Shown in pieces: positions 35,700 through 48,370 of a DNA stretch of 64,000 nucleotides. A program made the translations under genes and the position numbers. The first letter of the stretch is position 1. Each line of letters starts with the position of its first letter. The stretch comes from Atherinomorus stipes (taxonomy: Eukaryota; Chordata; Actinopteri; Atheriniformes; Atherinidae): contig JALJCO010003893.1 of NCBI GenBank assembly GCA_023101725.1, positions 62,001 to 126,000 of the forward strand, read 5' to 3'. Under the pieces are notes generated by a model. It did not search any database. It saw only the letters and a program-made list of their open reading frames with translations, and was not told the origin of the DNA.

Positions 35700-36100
35700 G
35701 GTCCAACGGCAGGCTTTTCCGGGTCCTTCTCATGAATTTCCGTCTGATTGGCTGGCTCCCGTCAGTGTATGAAGGAAGCTCCGCCCTCCGCTCTTATTTC
35801 GCTACAGACAGGAAATAGAGCCGACAAACAAGTTTGTTCCGCCATGCTAACAAACAGTTAGCTAATTAGCTTCTCAACTCCGAAGCTACAGTCGTGCCGT
35901 CTTTACTTCTAGTGTGTAGTGGAGGGTTACCTGCCTTCCAATGGACAGATAGAAACCCCACGTGGGATACGCTATTTGCAATGTTACGTAGAAGTGCAAG
36001 GTTGTTCCCGATTCGCTCTTCTCTTCGTATTGTTTCTGTGATGAGAAAGAACAGCCGACTGGGGGGAACGCAACGCTAGCAAGTCAGCATGTGTAAGTAA
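35700..36100. other. GC-richer patch, unassigned
   Basis: Base composition rises relative to the surroundings and several CpGs appear. A donor-like GTAAGT occurs near 36092 but I see no coding sequence. It may be a transposon fragment or a decayed promoter; I cannot choose between them. Confidence 0.3.
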
Positions 36101-37213
36101 ACAAGGGGAAACCCTCCGTATTTCAGAAGGAGCAAGTTAAACGGGTTTTCAGTGGAAGGAGGCCTTTAAATAAAAACATAATTGTGTTTTTTTGACTACA
36201 ACATATGCTATTAACATCTTTTACAGTTTTGGCAGTTTTGTTTAGAGTTTGCAGTGGAATAGTTAATACTAATACTGTAAGAGCTCTGTACTTTTGCCCT
36301 AACAATACACAGCATTTTTACAAGTTAAAAAGCCTGAAATGATGCTGTAAAAGTTGAAAATGTGTCAACATGCCAAGGTCCAGAAAATGACAATGAAGGT
36401 CTTGAAACTGTAGTCCTGAGGGCACATTCACACCAGCCTGTTTGATTCGAATCAGGGTCCGTTTGGTCAGAAAGTCTGCATTGCAAGGCCGTAACTAGCT
36501 ATGACGTACCCAAGGTAAATACCTAGGTTAAAATTTCCTGGGATTTTATTATTATTTTTTTATAAAAAAGATATTCATTTCACAAAAAATATGAATATCT
36601 AATTCATAGATCAAACATTACATTAACCGCTACAGTTGACAATCAGGGGTTCTGTTTCTAAAATGAATAAAAAATATATATTTAAAAAGGCCACTTCCCG
36701 TCAAATATTCCACCAAAGCCAAGACTTGAGAGAATGATATGCAGATTGGAAAAGGCTTCGTCACTGTTGATCAGTGTGTTATTTCTACAAAGTACTGTTA
36801 ATGATAATTTATGTTTTCTGGTTCTGGTTGGCCTTTATGGTGCTATATCTATTATACATTTGTTTTACATAATTTTATCCTCATAATCTGACACCCGAGG
36901 CTGTCGTAAATGGTTGGATGTTGACTGGGATTAAGAGTTTTGTTTTTACATGTATTTTACATGAGAAAAAAAACAAAAAAAAAAAAAAAACAGGTGGACA
37001 AAGAACAGTAAAAAATGGCTTGGAGTTTTAACCAAACCAAACTTAATTTGGTTAGTAGTTTTAAGGCTGAGCTGAGGTATGTCTTACATTTCCCTTTTCC
37101 CTTTCTCTCTTGTTTTCATCTCTGGCCAATACTGAATATTTTCTAATTAACTTCTGAGGCTGCCACTACTGAAAATTGTTCATGTTCATAATAGAGGATA
37201 TGGGAAACTGGAC

Positions 37214-37234
37214 CCCCCCCCCCCCCCCCCCCCG
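37214..37234. repeat. poly-C run followed by A-rich tract
   Basis: About 20 C, then A-rich sequence to about 37290. Confidence 0.9.
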
Positions 37235-37927
37235 CCGAAAAAAAAGAGATAAAAAAAAAATGAAAAAAACAAAACAAACAAACAAACAAACATTTTTACG
37301 GAATAAATGGAGAAATCAAATAAAAAATGGAAATAAGTGATGACAGACCCAAAGGTTAAACCATGATTAAAACTGTTTCTTTTGGCATCCACATCTTCAT
37401 CCTGAGGATTCAGAATTTAAATGAAGGTGAACATTTTTTTGTGATTCTCTAAAACCACATTTTCAAAGGCACAGGAGGGAACAATGTGCTCTGAACTACC
37501 ATGGAGTGTATTTCTTTTGTGTCTTTGTGTGCTCATATTTTTAATCTTTATCTTTCACACAGCGTTTCATTTTCTGACTCTGTACCATCTCCCTCTCCGT
37601 GTGCATGCTACTCTCTTTCAGTGTACCATCCTTTTAGAGAAGGCATTTGCTGCACTTTGCTAATCAATAAATAACTACCTCTTCACTTTTTTTTTTTAAA
37701 CCTATGTAATTTCCAGTGCAGTGGAGCTGTGCTGCTTCAACAGAGCAGTGCAATCGCCTGAACTCTGGGAAAAAGCCCACACATATTTTTAGCAAAAGCA
37801 GATTTATTCTTTATTCTTCTGGATTCTGATCATTTCTGTTTTTGTAAGTGGAGAGGGATTTCACAAAGGAACTAAAGAAAACCGCAGATAGGAATACTGG
37901 ACAGACCTGTAAAAAAGCTAACTTGAT

Positions 37928-37959
37928 CTGTGAAAAAAAAAAAAAAAAAAAAAAAAAAA
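37928..37959. repeat. poly-A run
   Basis: More than 30 consecutive A. Confidence 0.95.
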
Positions 37960-38364
37960 CTGGACATCTTTGATTCTTCAAGCCACAGGTGCACTGTTAT
38001 GAGGTTGTAGATTTTACAGTAACTTACTGGATGCCAGTAAGTCCTACTTTTAACCTTCTCTTTGTTTCTAACACAGCAAAAACAGGGAAATAATGACTTA
38101 TATGAGTCACTAATAATCCACTTACTATTTTCCCATCAACATTTGTAAAAATATTATCAATCAATGTTGTAGCATCAGTGATTATTCTTCATGGTTTGAC
38201 AATAAACTGATGGAAACTCAAACAAAATATAATAATATATTTTATAAAGCTCACAATCACAATCGGCGCTACCCTGGCCTGTGCACCGCATCCCTCACTG
38301 CGTTTTCACCGTACCATAGACCGTTGATAGAGATGGACGTAGTATCCGGTTACATCTGAAAAGA

Positions 38365-39025
38365 GCGAAGTGAAGCCAGGTGGGCGTGTCCCACCGTCGC
38401 CATTTTGCCGTGTCCTGTGTGTCGTCACTCCTGGCGAAATACTAGAAGGAGCACAGCGCGGCCGTGGGGCAAATGATTGACAGCCAACGTACTCTGGGCT
38501 AAATGCAAACCGAGCTAGCTTGAAACTAACAGGAGCTAACGAAGATAAGCCTCCCAAGCGGCGGGATTAGGGTAAGACATGTTTGGACTTGCTGTTAACT
38601 GCTAAAAACCACCATTTTGCTACTCTGCTACAAACTGAGACCTTACAGAGAGCAAACAAGGAGCTAACTAGGAGCCACCGACCGGCAGGCCGGCATCCAG
38701 TCTGCCACATGTCCATCAAAAGGACACGCCCCTAATTATGTGTAATTTCAAGATTAAATAACATCTAAACGGATAAGTTATAAAAACATTCACCCCCCTC
38801 ACAGTTGACATGAAGGTAAACTTGACCTATGAAACCTAAAATGATTTTTTGAACCAGGCTGTAAACATGCTTATTTCTGTTGTGAAGTTGGCCTTTTTAA
38901 CATGGGAGTCTATGGGGATTTGCTCTGTTTTGGAGCCAGTCCCTACCGGATCAAGATAGAGTTACAATTTTTGTGCAACGCGGAAGTGGGCTCACTGTTC
39001 TCCAGCGGAGTTTGCACCTTGGTTT
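38365..39025. repeat. dispersed teleost repeat, copy 2 (empty site)
   Basis: It matches 7738-8925 apart from the 528-bp TTAA element and the (TA)n expansion. At 38600 the uninterrupted CTGTTAACTGCTAAAAACC marks where the other copy was hit. It includes GGCAAATGATTGACAGCC and AACATGGGAGTCTATGGGGA. Confidence 0.8.
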
Positions 39026-39175
39026 TCACCCTCACTTGCAGAAAAGTGTGCTCACTCTTCCTTGTTCACTGCCATCAGTTGTTGTACTTCTTCAGTTAAA
39101 TCCAGTAGGCCTCTCAGTATCTTTAACACCTTTGTAGCCATGTCTTTCAGCTGATTAGGACAATACAAGAAAAGG

Positions 39176-39200
39176 CAAAAAAAAAAAAAAAAAAAAAAGA
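39176..39200. repeat. poly-A run
   Basis: More than 20 A, then AAAAG repeats. Confidence 0.9.
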
Positions 39201-39969
39201 AAAAGAAAACTCACACCAGATTTTTGCTGACATTCTATGTAGTCCAAAGTTGCTGGTATGTCAACACACCACGGCCTACCACCAGCAGAATATCCAACAC
39301 ATCAAAAGAAAAAAAATTAGAGATCTCTGTTTTTGTAGAAATAGAAAAATACAACTCAAACATGTGGATTCCAAGTTGTTTCCCTGATTTCTATTGGACT
39401 GGAAGAGCTCGGCAACACACCGGCTTCATAGCATAGGCACCTGTTTGTTTCAGACTTGTTTTCAAACAAATATCTGATCATAAAATCTTTCTTCAGATTG
39501 GTTGTAATATGTTTCTTAAAAAAGTCAGCTTGTCAAGTTTATACCATCTTGCAGTGTTTCCATTCTTTCTCACAATATTTAGAAGGTGATCTGGCATTCA
39601 GGTCTTGAAGAGTTTTAGGTATTATCTCTCTCTATTCTCTCTGCAACAGTAAGGGGTCATCGCAGCATTTTCGTCTAAAGATTCCCATCACATTCTCTGT
39701 TAGATGCCAGGACTGCAGATCTTTGCACAGCCTCCTCTTCTGAAGTCAGCCTTTGTCATGTGTGCATGTGTTTTGGCAATGAATGGAGTGGAGTACGGTG
39801 ATGCTTTTCAACCAGACAGCTGTAAATATCACTGAATGCTGACTGGGGAGGGACGTGGCGATTATTAACAGCTCTTGTACAGCAGTTGGTTCTCTATACA
39901 GATCACAAGTGCCCAACACTCCCATCTTATTTCATATCTTTCCTTCTCGGCGATTGACAGGTGATTTAA

Positions 39970-40755
39970 AGGAGTGATGACATAGCAGTTAAAAACTAGT
40001 TTATGTTGATGGCATTACTGCATATGTAAATACTCCAAAGAAAAAAACGGCATTTTTTACAGCGGAGTATTGTTTTGAAACGCCAGACCTCACTTCCTCA
40101 GTAATACAGTTGGGTCCGGTGATGATATGGAGCTTTACCCGGAGACCACGTTGACTTCATTTTGATTGGCTACACCTTATTTGGCTATGACCTTATTTGG
40201 AGAATCTAGGTCAAGCTGCGGTCGGAGTTTGCTAAAGGCTAACTGCTAGCAACATGGGCACTTCAGACAGTGAGCTACGTTTATCAGACAAGACAGCATT
40301 TAGAAAATAAATAAACTTACAGGTAATGACAAGGTTGTGGCCCCCTCCCTCAGTGTTGCTGCAGAAGTTTTCTTTTAAATCCATTTGTTTGAAAACCCAG
40401 ACCTGACTGCACAGAAGTTACCACTAGCTCCATACATGAAGCTGAATCAGACAGGGAGGGGACGGGGGGAGCAGACGGTGCATAAACCGTTAGGAGAGAG
40501 AGAGGGGGGGGGGGGCGCTGTTTACTTGATAGTGTGCTCTTATTGGAGCAATTAAATTACGTAGAATGATAGAACTACGTAGAATGATAGCCTGCTGTCT
40601 GATTCAACTGTTTCTGAGCAGAGAGACAAAGCTGACAGACCATAAACAGGAACTTTGATTCTCACTCTGGACATTCACATGGCCTCATCAGTGCACAACA
40701 GATCATATTATACACCCAAAACCCCAGAAAAGTGAAATTTGATGTCATGGCACCT
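39970..40755. mobile_element. TTAA-flanked (piggyBac-type) non-autonomous element, 786 bp
   Basis: TTAA lies at 39966-39969 and 40756-40759. The left end AGGAGTGATGACAT and the reverse complement of the right end AGGTGCCATGACATC are inverted copies. The ends begin AGG like those of the TTAA element at 7947-8474. The interior contains the block shared with 34.4 kb and a short poly-G run (40506-40516). No transposase is visible. Confidence 0.65.
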
Positions 40756-40924
40756 TTAAAGAACTATTGTAGTCTGTCAGCTGGGTGTTCCTGCACGCTG
40801 TAATCTTAGAACGTTCTTTCGCCCGCCAGGCTCTTCAGCAGGTCATGTGACTAAAGACTATCAGTTAAAGGGGCAGTGATGCAGCCTTATACCATCACAG
40901 AGATAGACTTGAAGAGATATTGGA

Positions 40925-43373
40925 CCTGTCCCAATACCACCACGTCCACCCTTGCGGCCCTAGAATGCGCGCTCCTGTTGAGGTTTTCAAGTGCGTAGTG
41001 CGTCCCAATTCTCCAGGGCTGCTCCAGAGCAGAAGTCCGCCACACCCCCTTTGCGCCCTCAATCCACACTTCGTTGAAGTCCACATTCATGCGGAGGTCC
41101 GCATCCATGCAGACTTCACCAAAGCATATTGCCCATAATTCATTGCTGTGTGTGACATTTTGAACCATAAAGGTGGAACATGGCCATGTTTGGTGATGAG
41201 CTCCTGCCTGTGGTGAAAAAAATGCCATTTCAGATGTAAATATTGAAATATTTCATCTTTTACTATGCTGTAGGGGAAAGAATTACTGAAGTTTGTCCTG
41301 TTACTTTGAAATATGCTTTGAATATTAAAATTCAAAGCATTTGAATAATGAAAGTTATCAGTTTATGATAAAAGTGTTATGTTTAATTTTATTTAAACTT
41401 TATTTTCCAGCCCCATTAAGACACAGTGGGCCTGATTTACAAAGACTCCAAATTGCGAGTCTAATGTCTTTGCGTCGCAAAAAAAATAGCGTGCGCTGTC
41501 ATTTTAGCGTTTGCAGGTGATCTACAAAGATTACACACGCAATCTGTAACAGGCGCAAACAGCAGGATTTAAATGAGGATTTAGCGTGCGCTCTCCCTGC
41601 GCCACGGAAAGTTCAAAAGAGCATGTGGTAAACGCAAAATGAAATTAATCCTGATAGAGAGATGTTAGTTTCAGAGATATAATATGGCAAATAAAAAACA
41701 GAATATAAGATAAATATGAAGAGTTCATTTGCAAAATAAGACAAACGCCATTTAGAAAAAATGGAGTTAACTGCTTTTGCAAATAAACTCTTCATTTACT
41801 TTTTGAATATTTTCAGAAAATCAAGCTCACGTGAAGTAGAGGGTTTTAATGATGTAAAATGGAGATATGATGTTTGTACCCAACAGCAACAAAAGCAGTT
41901 AACTCCGTTTTTCCACATTGATGTTTGTCTGTTTTTGCAAATGAACTCTTCATAATAACTATAAATAAAAATAATGCAGCAGATTTCCCTTTGGGTCGTA
42001 AGAAGAGGCCAGTTTAAGGACGTGGATAAGGACACGCTGTTGAAGATGATCTGATATTACGCACAGACTGCGCGCTCTTTGGCACAATGCCAGGCGCGGG
42101 ACCTGCGTGCACTGCCCCCCACCCCATGCAAAACTCAGTAAAAAAAAATAGTATCATTAGTTTGTGCGACGTTACTGGTTATTTTCACTGAGTTTTTGTG
42201 GGGTGGGGGCCAACTTCACGCAGCAACCTCATAACAGCAGCAGCAGTTGCTGGGGTGTGGAGGAGCAGGAGATGATTTTAATTTAAAAATATGCCATTGG
42301 CAAAAAAGTAAAAGAAAATAAAAAAGACATAAATAATGTCAGCTTTAACTACCATGATGCTGCAGCTGCAGATGTTCTGGTTCATGTCTAGAATAACCCG
42401 TGTTTAACAGTGATGTTGATTATTTAATTAAATAATGAAAACTTGACGTGTCGCCTGAACACATGATGAGAAATGATTCTGACCCGATGTCTGCAGTCCT
42501 GTGTGCAGCATTCTTTCAGCCATCAGTGCGTAAAGCTGCCAGTTATACCTGCTTTTCAGACGTGCTAAATTACACGCAATCTTTTGCCCCCGCTTTCCGT
42601 TGAACAGTTGATAGATCACATTGCGCGTGTTAAACTGAGGTTTTGCATAGTCTCCTCCCAATATTTTGCGCCTTCTGGCAGAAACGCCTAGTTTGCATAT
42701 TCATCTGCAGCAGATGCGCAAAATGGACAGCGGCGCTATTTTGCCCCTTGACAGGCGCAAACCTCCTTTTGCCCTGCTTTGTAAATCAGCTCTGGCGGAT
42801 TATTGCGTGCGTAATGAAGATAGCGCCTGTTTTAACAAGCGCAAACCTTTCGTAAATCGGGCCCAGTGTCTTTAAAAAGGGAGACCAGTTTACCTGATAT
42901 ACATGTTTTTATGGACGTGGACATTCATGGACATTCTATGCTAACATTAATAGTCACAGAGCATACAATTTAATCATTATTATACATTTAGTTTAGAATG
43001 TAACAGTTACAGTATTTAACCCTGTACTGGTGAAATTATGCAGTCACCTACATAAATCAGTTCAGTAATTCATTTATTTATTAATTAAACACATTTGGAT
43101 TTCATAACATCTATTTTACAAGAACAGAAGAAATGAACTTTATTCTGTTTAGGTCTGAAAATGACGTCTCTTCACCAGGAACAGAGATGAGGCTGAGTTT
43201 GGAAGCAATGACATAAAATTACATCGTGGTGCAAGATGATTCACGAACTGTCACTGTTCAATTCTGCCTTTTTCCCACACTTGCAACCTGCACACTCCAA
43301 CCCTTAATATGCGCTTTTACCAACTGCATGCTTCATACCGGACCGTAGGGTTTAGTGTGGGTATTGGGACAGG
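40925..43373. mobile_element. inverted-repeat DNA element carrying a nested insertion
   Basis: The left end CCTGTCCCAATACCACCACG and the reverse complement of the right end CCTGTCCCAATACCCACACT are inverted copies of about 16-20 bp. Removing the nested element at 41428-42864 leaves about 1.0 kb, GC-rich near its left end. The open frames in that left part show no transposase motif. The target duplication is not clear. Confidence 0.6.
41428..42864. mobile_element. MITE-like element, 1437 bp, with GGGCCYGATTTAC ends
   Basis: The left end GGGCCTGATTTACAAAGAC and the reverse complement of the right end GGGCCCGATTTACGAAAGG are inverted copies, both followed by GCGCAAAC-type subterminal repeats. 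AGT occurs immediately before and after (41425-41427 and 42865-42867), consistent with a 3-bp target duplication as in the PIF/Harbinger superfamily, although the usual TWA is not seen. An internal inverted repeat (41716-41781 against 41889-41955, including AAAAGCAGTTAACTCC) makes the middle self-complementary. No transposase is visible. Confidence 0.75.
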
Positions 43374-43374
43374 G

Positions 43375-44827
43375 CCATGGTGATCCAGTCTGGATGCTAC
43401 TTCCTGTCTTTGGTCCTGAAGACCAAGTTTCCAGTTCTTCTAGTGAAAAAAAAAAAGAAAGAAAAAAGGATATGGAGTTCATATTTATCTGAAAACAATC
43501 CATGATTCCACAGTTTGATACCTCAAAGCCCAGAAAAGATGAAACAGCCTCTGGACAGGATGAGCACGGGGCTTTTCTAGTAACTCTGTCATAGACACAA
43601 AATCTTTTTCATCTAATACATTTTCTTTAAACCTTCCACTACCCCCAGAAGTTTTGTTGCATTCTATAGTTGCTGAAAGGTGCTTCAGAGATCCATGCAT
43701 CCTCAAGCACCAGGCAGATTTAACCATGACAAAAGGCAAAATTAAGCCCGAGTAATGACCAAAAACATGAAAACGAAATTTCATCTCCAGAAAAGCAAGC
43801 AGGGAATTTCAATTTTCAGTTTATTTAAAGTTGCAGCTGTTGGACACATGGACAGTCAACCTGAAATGGTTTCCATGGGAACCTTGTTTAAAGCTGTGTG
43901 ATAGATCTGTGGAACTGTTAGATTAAACCAAGCTGCTCACTTGAAATGTGGTTACAGTAAGGACTGTGCAAGACTTCCTAAAAATACATTTCAGCTCCTG
44001 CTGATGCTGATTATTTTTTTCTTTTTTAAAATATGTGTAGTTATTTATTCAGTTTGCAAACTAGTTGCAGCTGATGTGTTACAGTAGGCACATTAGCTGA
44101 TTTTTTCTGACTCTAAAACCTTAAAAGTTGAGGGGTGGCAGTCGAAAAGTGCTCAACAAAGGTAGGAACTCCTTCATGATCATCGGAAGTTCTCCAAGAC
44201 CTGTGGAAGAACTGAAACTGTGTACGCTGCAGTCTGAGCAGGAGAACTCTGGAGGACGAAACAAAAAAAATAAATATTTTCATGCTTTCTAAGATATAAA
44301 ATGTGTTACTTCACAGTTTTAGTGTTTTCTGCTCCAAAAGCAGACAAGAAACATTTGATTCTGTGTCCAAACTATCATGAATTCTTCATTTCTTTAATAT
44401 TTCAGTGTTTTCTTCCTGCATCTTTCACACATGCACATATGCATGCAACAAACACAGACACACACACACACACACACCCTCACAGAAAAGCATATCTCCC
44501 ACTTTGTCTCTATGTAAAATACTGAATATTCCCTAGCATGAACTCTGTCTTCGCCTTTATCTGTTCTATTTTCAGACAGTAGTTAGTGAAGTATTGTGAG
44601 AAGTGATACAAAAGCTTTCTTCTCCAGGGAGGAAGAGATGCAGAGAAGCAGAGGAGAGAGTTTGCAAAATATGCCACTGACTATTCATCTCTCCCTCCTT
44701 CCATGCTCCTAGTGGGGCCACTTCAGATGCTTGGACCAAAAAAAAAAAAAGAAAAGTCTTTTAACTGTGTTAAATAATGTAGGTAGTCCACAAATATTTC
44801 TCATGTGATTTTTTTCTCCTTTCCCAG
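43375..44827. other. unassigned sequence with a (CA)n tract
   Basis: A (CA)n microsatellite lies at 44457-44478. No other feature is recognised. The final 20 bases form the polypyrimidine tract of the candidate micro-exon. Confidence 0.4.
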
Positions 44828-44869
44828 GCCAGAGGAAACACAAGATCCAGACCCAGAGCAGCATTAACT
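44828..44869 (+). other. candidate 42-nt micro-exon of a host gene
   Basis: A strong acceptor (TTTTTTTCTCCTTTCCCAG, ending 44827) is followed by 42 bases and an excellent donor (GTGAGTAAG from 44870). The length is a multiple of three, so inclusion would keep a reading frame. Two of three frames are open: one reads QRKHKIQTQSSIN after a split first codon, the other ARGNTRSRPRAALT. No repeat is recognised over it. Basic or polar peptides of this size are typical of alternatively spliced micro-exons in large neuronal or adhesion genes, but I do not recognise the protein and no flanking exon is visible. The splice signals are seen; the gene is inferred. Confidence 0.45.
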
Positions 44870-45079
44870 GTGAGTAAGACCTAAAGAATGATCATACACT
44901 CATTTCTGGTTTCCTCATGTTAATGACTGAAACTCCCCCCACATGATGGTGGTACATTTGCATTTCTGCTGTGGACATTTGATACCAGTTTGGAAAAGAC
45001 ACTAATGATGACGTTCTGGTTTATTGGAATGAAAAATGAACTTTGTGGATGTCGCAGGCATGATTTTACACAGAAAGCA

Positions 45080-46100
45080 AAACACACTGCCTGTTAAAAA
45101 AAGAGTGGTATTTCATCGGACCATCGCCTTGATGAGCTTCTGCAACATTTATTTCTGTTCAAAGTTGTGTTAGTTTTTCCCCAAGATTGTGGAAAAGTCA
45201 GACCTAGCACATCCCAAAGATTCTCATGGGGTTCAGGTCTGGACTCTGTGGTGGCCAATCCATGTGTGAAATCCATGTCTCGTGTTTTTAAACCAGTCTT
45301 TTACACTCTGAGCCCCATGAATCCTGCCGTTGTCATCAGGGAAGATGGAATTACCTGCTCATATTCAGGTAGTCGACTGATATCATTGTTTGGACACAAA
45401 AAATTGCTGAAACTGAACCAAGACCAGACCAACTGCAGCAACTCCAGATCATAGACTGTACCCACAGGCTTGTACAGCAGCTACTAGGCAAAATTGCAGT
45501 GTCACTTCAGCCACTCTTCTGACCCGGATGCTCCCTTCACTCTGAACAGGTTAAATCTGGACTCAGATCACATGACCTTCTTCCATTGCTCAAGAAAGTG
45601 TCCAATACTTATGTTCCCTACCAAACTGAAGCTTTTTTCTCCAGTTAGACTCACTGATTAGTGGTTTTCTTTTGACAACACAGCTGCTCAGTCCCAATCC
45701 CTTGAGTTCCTTTCACATTAAAATGTCCTTTTAACATTAAACACAATCCAGAGTTTCTGCAAATCTTTTTTTTTTCACCATCTGATTTCAATGGCCTTTT
45801 TTTTTTCCAGCCACTTATCTTCCTGGAAGACGATGGATCCCCACTATCCTTACAATTTCTAACAATGCGTTGGGAGAGTACTTAATCATTTTTAGTATTT
45901 CAGCATCCTCTGAGATGTTTTCTCTGCTTGAAGCCAATAATTTGACCCTTCTGAAACGGACTAACATCTTTTCTACAATCACAGGAGGCGTCCTCCCACG
46001 TGGTTGTTTAGGAAATGAGAAGCTGCTTGCTGGACCAGTTAGACTATATATAACTATGAATTATCCAGGGGAGGTTCTGACCTATTACTTAGTTAAATCT
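45080..46100 (-). mobile_element. Tc1/mariner relic (copy 3), minus strand, fuller than copies 1 and 2
   Basis: The minus strand shows ILWDVLG-type C-terminal sequence near 45200, the MGLRV and KTGLKTRDMD region near 45270, and a middle section SESRFNLFRVKGASGSEE (about 45520-45570) that is absent from the two deleted copies. The end near 45085 reads CACTGCCTGTTAAAAAAAGA. The N-terminal region lies near 45850-46010. Stops and indels are frequent. Because this copy retains part of the segment that copies 1 and 2 lack, it is closer to the parental element. Confidence 0.7.
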
Positions 46101-46376
46101 GTTATGACTCTTGTAGGGGGATAGGCCTGTTGAAACATTTAAATCTTGTGGGAGTTTGCTCCACTGGTAAATCATGTGCCTGGGTATCAGGTATACATGA
46201 TATGAAAGGCAGGTATTGTGCAGATGTTTCATGGTAGTATGTGCAGCTGGAATATAAGCTATTCAACCCACACTTCAAATAAGGTTTCATGGCAAAATGA
46301 ACAAATTAGCAATTTTATAGCGCAACACAGCTAATATTACAAGTGGTTCCTCCTAATTCAGGACCAAAGACAGGAA

Positions 46377-47071
46377 GCAGTCTCAAAATTATTCAACCAC
46401 AGAATTCATCATGATAGTATAGGTTTTTAAATCGACTGTGGTCTCAAGCAAGTGGTCAAAAAACCTAGATTGACTACAAAATACCTGCAGCAAGACTTGG
46501 TGACATCAGGCACTGAGGTTTCAGTGTCTAGAGTAAAGTGGACGTCATTGGACCTCCCTTCAAAACAGTGATCCCAAACATACCTTAATTTCCACCAAAG
46601 CTTGGTTTCAGAAGAAGTCCTAGAAGATATCAGAGTGGTCATCACAGTCACCTGGCTTAAACCTCTTTGAAAATCAAGGGTGGGATTTTAAAAGGGTGGT
46701 TGCAACACACACAAACCAAGAACATTAGTGAACTGGAGGCATTTGTCCATGCAGAATTGGATCAGATTCCCCAGGAACGCCGCCAGAAGCTTGTGTCTGG
46801 TTATTCATCATCTTTGCAGCATGTCAGAACAGCAGAAGGACGCTCTGCTGAATATTACAGTTACTGGCATGAAGGAGTTGAATCATTTTAAACTGCAGTT
46901 GTCATTAAAAGTTACATTTTGTGCTCAATTACGAAGAAACTATAGCAATATTAGTTGTGTTGAGCTATTTGAAATATTGTTGTTTGATTTGTTTATTGCA
47001 AACAGTTGCCCATTTGTGAATTTAGTCAATAAATCTTATTTGCAGTGAGGGTTGAATAATTTGATTGCAGC
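46377..47071 (+). mobile_element. Tc1/mariner relic of a different subfamily
   Basis: The ends are inverted: GCAGTCTCAAAATTATTCAA at the left and the complement of GGTTGAATAATTTGATTGCA at the right. The plus strand keeps a helix-turn-helix-like RLTTKYLQQDLV region near 46470, then LVSEEVLEDI and, around 46720-46800, EAFVHAELDQIPQERRQKL, the conserved C-terminus of one group of fish Tc1 transposases. The catalytic core between them is deleted. Frameshifts and stops are present. Confidence 0.7.
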
Positions 47072-48040
47072 TTATGCAGATGTTTCATGGTGGTATTCAG
47101 TGTTGTGTAGATGTTTCATGGTCAGAATTTCCTTCCTTGTGTTAGTCAGTCAAGGTTGGTGCCGCCTGCAGCCTCATATTCATGGAAGGATGTTAGCTTG
47201 CAGGCTGAGGAGATCATTGTCACTGGTAACTCATTCAAAGTTGCAAAGATGATTTTTTTTTCTTTTCTTTATTTCTTTTAGTCATTTTAGAGGAAAATTT
47301 TGTTCAGTGGTGTAGGTCTTTTCTAGAAGGGGCTTAAATTTAAACATCTGAGCTGTTTCTTTTAAAAGGGATACTGCCAAAGTTGCAATGTAAATGTAAA
47401 CAGCTAGAAAACAAATACAAAAAACCTTGGTTTTTGTTGTGCTATTTATAACATCAACCCCAGCTGGGAAGGGGATGGGGGGACGGGGGTGTTCTGGTGA
47501 AGTATGCATCCTCATTTATCATGCAGCAACATTTTACAGAATGCTGCTTCTGTGTATATTCTGGATTTCTTCTATTGGAGACTCATGAAATTCCTCACTG
47601 AGTACAGACACATGGCTATATTGATACCAACACTCACACAATGGGCTGGATTTTGATTTAATTGGCCTGCAAAATGTCATAACAATGTAATAAACTATGC
47701 TGCTGTACAGTAAGCTCTGCAGTAGTTTATAATCTCCTAGTATCTCCAAGCTCAACAGATAATATTAAAGTTTACCAACACTTTTTTGCTGGGCAGGGCA
47801 TGCGGCAAAAGCAAAGGCTAGAAGTTATGTTGAAAAGCAGCAGCTAACAATTCTCTGTGAGAGCTTTTCAAACTAGTGGTTCAGTCTGGGAACTGTGGGA
47901 ATGTGTCCAGACACTCTCAGGACCATGACAGCGATTTTAGTGAATTACCGCCAGCAGATGGAAGCAGGCTGGCTGATCCAGAGACATTACAGGAGAAGCA
48001 TGAAGATCTTCCAGTGCGCACAATCTTGGATTTTTGGCCG
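47072..48040. other. unassigned sequence
   Basis: No gene or repeat is recognised. Confidence 0.35.
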
Positions 48041-48370
48041 TTATGCTGAAATAACTCATAACCAATACCGATATTAAAGCTGAAAATGATGTAATATTCA
48101 GTCCTTGTAAAAAATATAAAAAATACTTCTGCTGCATCCGCTGCAGATCCTGTAGTTGCCAGAGGCATCATGATGTCACATCGTGGGCGTGGCCTTATAT
48201 TGTTTCTATGCCCGAGTTAGGAAACAAAACAAAACAAAAAACAAACTAAAAAAGAGCAGCATTCCCCGGGTTCATCACGAAACACTGCCTGTCATATAAT
48301 GGTTAATTCAACTGGTCAATGTCTAGCCAATATCAGCCGATACCATTATCAGGCCCCTATCATGCATCTC
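48040..48370. repeat. probable hAT-derived repeat
   Basis: AACCAATACCGATATTAAAG at the left and CCAATATCAGCCGATACCAT with GGCCCCTATCATGCA at the right resemble the CGATATC-rich inverted ends of a common teleost hAT-type repeat. The ends are not sharply defined. Confidence 0.4.

Noticed and set aside
35894..36100. Possible first exon in a GC-richer patch with a GTAAGT donor near 36092
   Set aside because: There is no coding signature or core promoter that I can defend, and similar patches occur at transposon ends.
40887..41228. 113-residue minus-strand open frame
   Set aside because: It lies inside the left part of an inverted-repeat element and shows no transposase or host protein motif.
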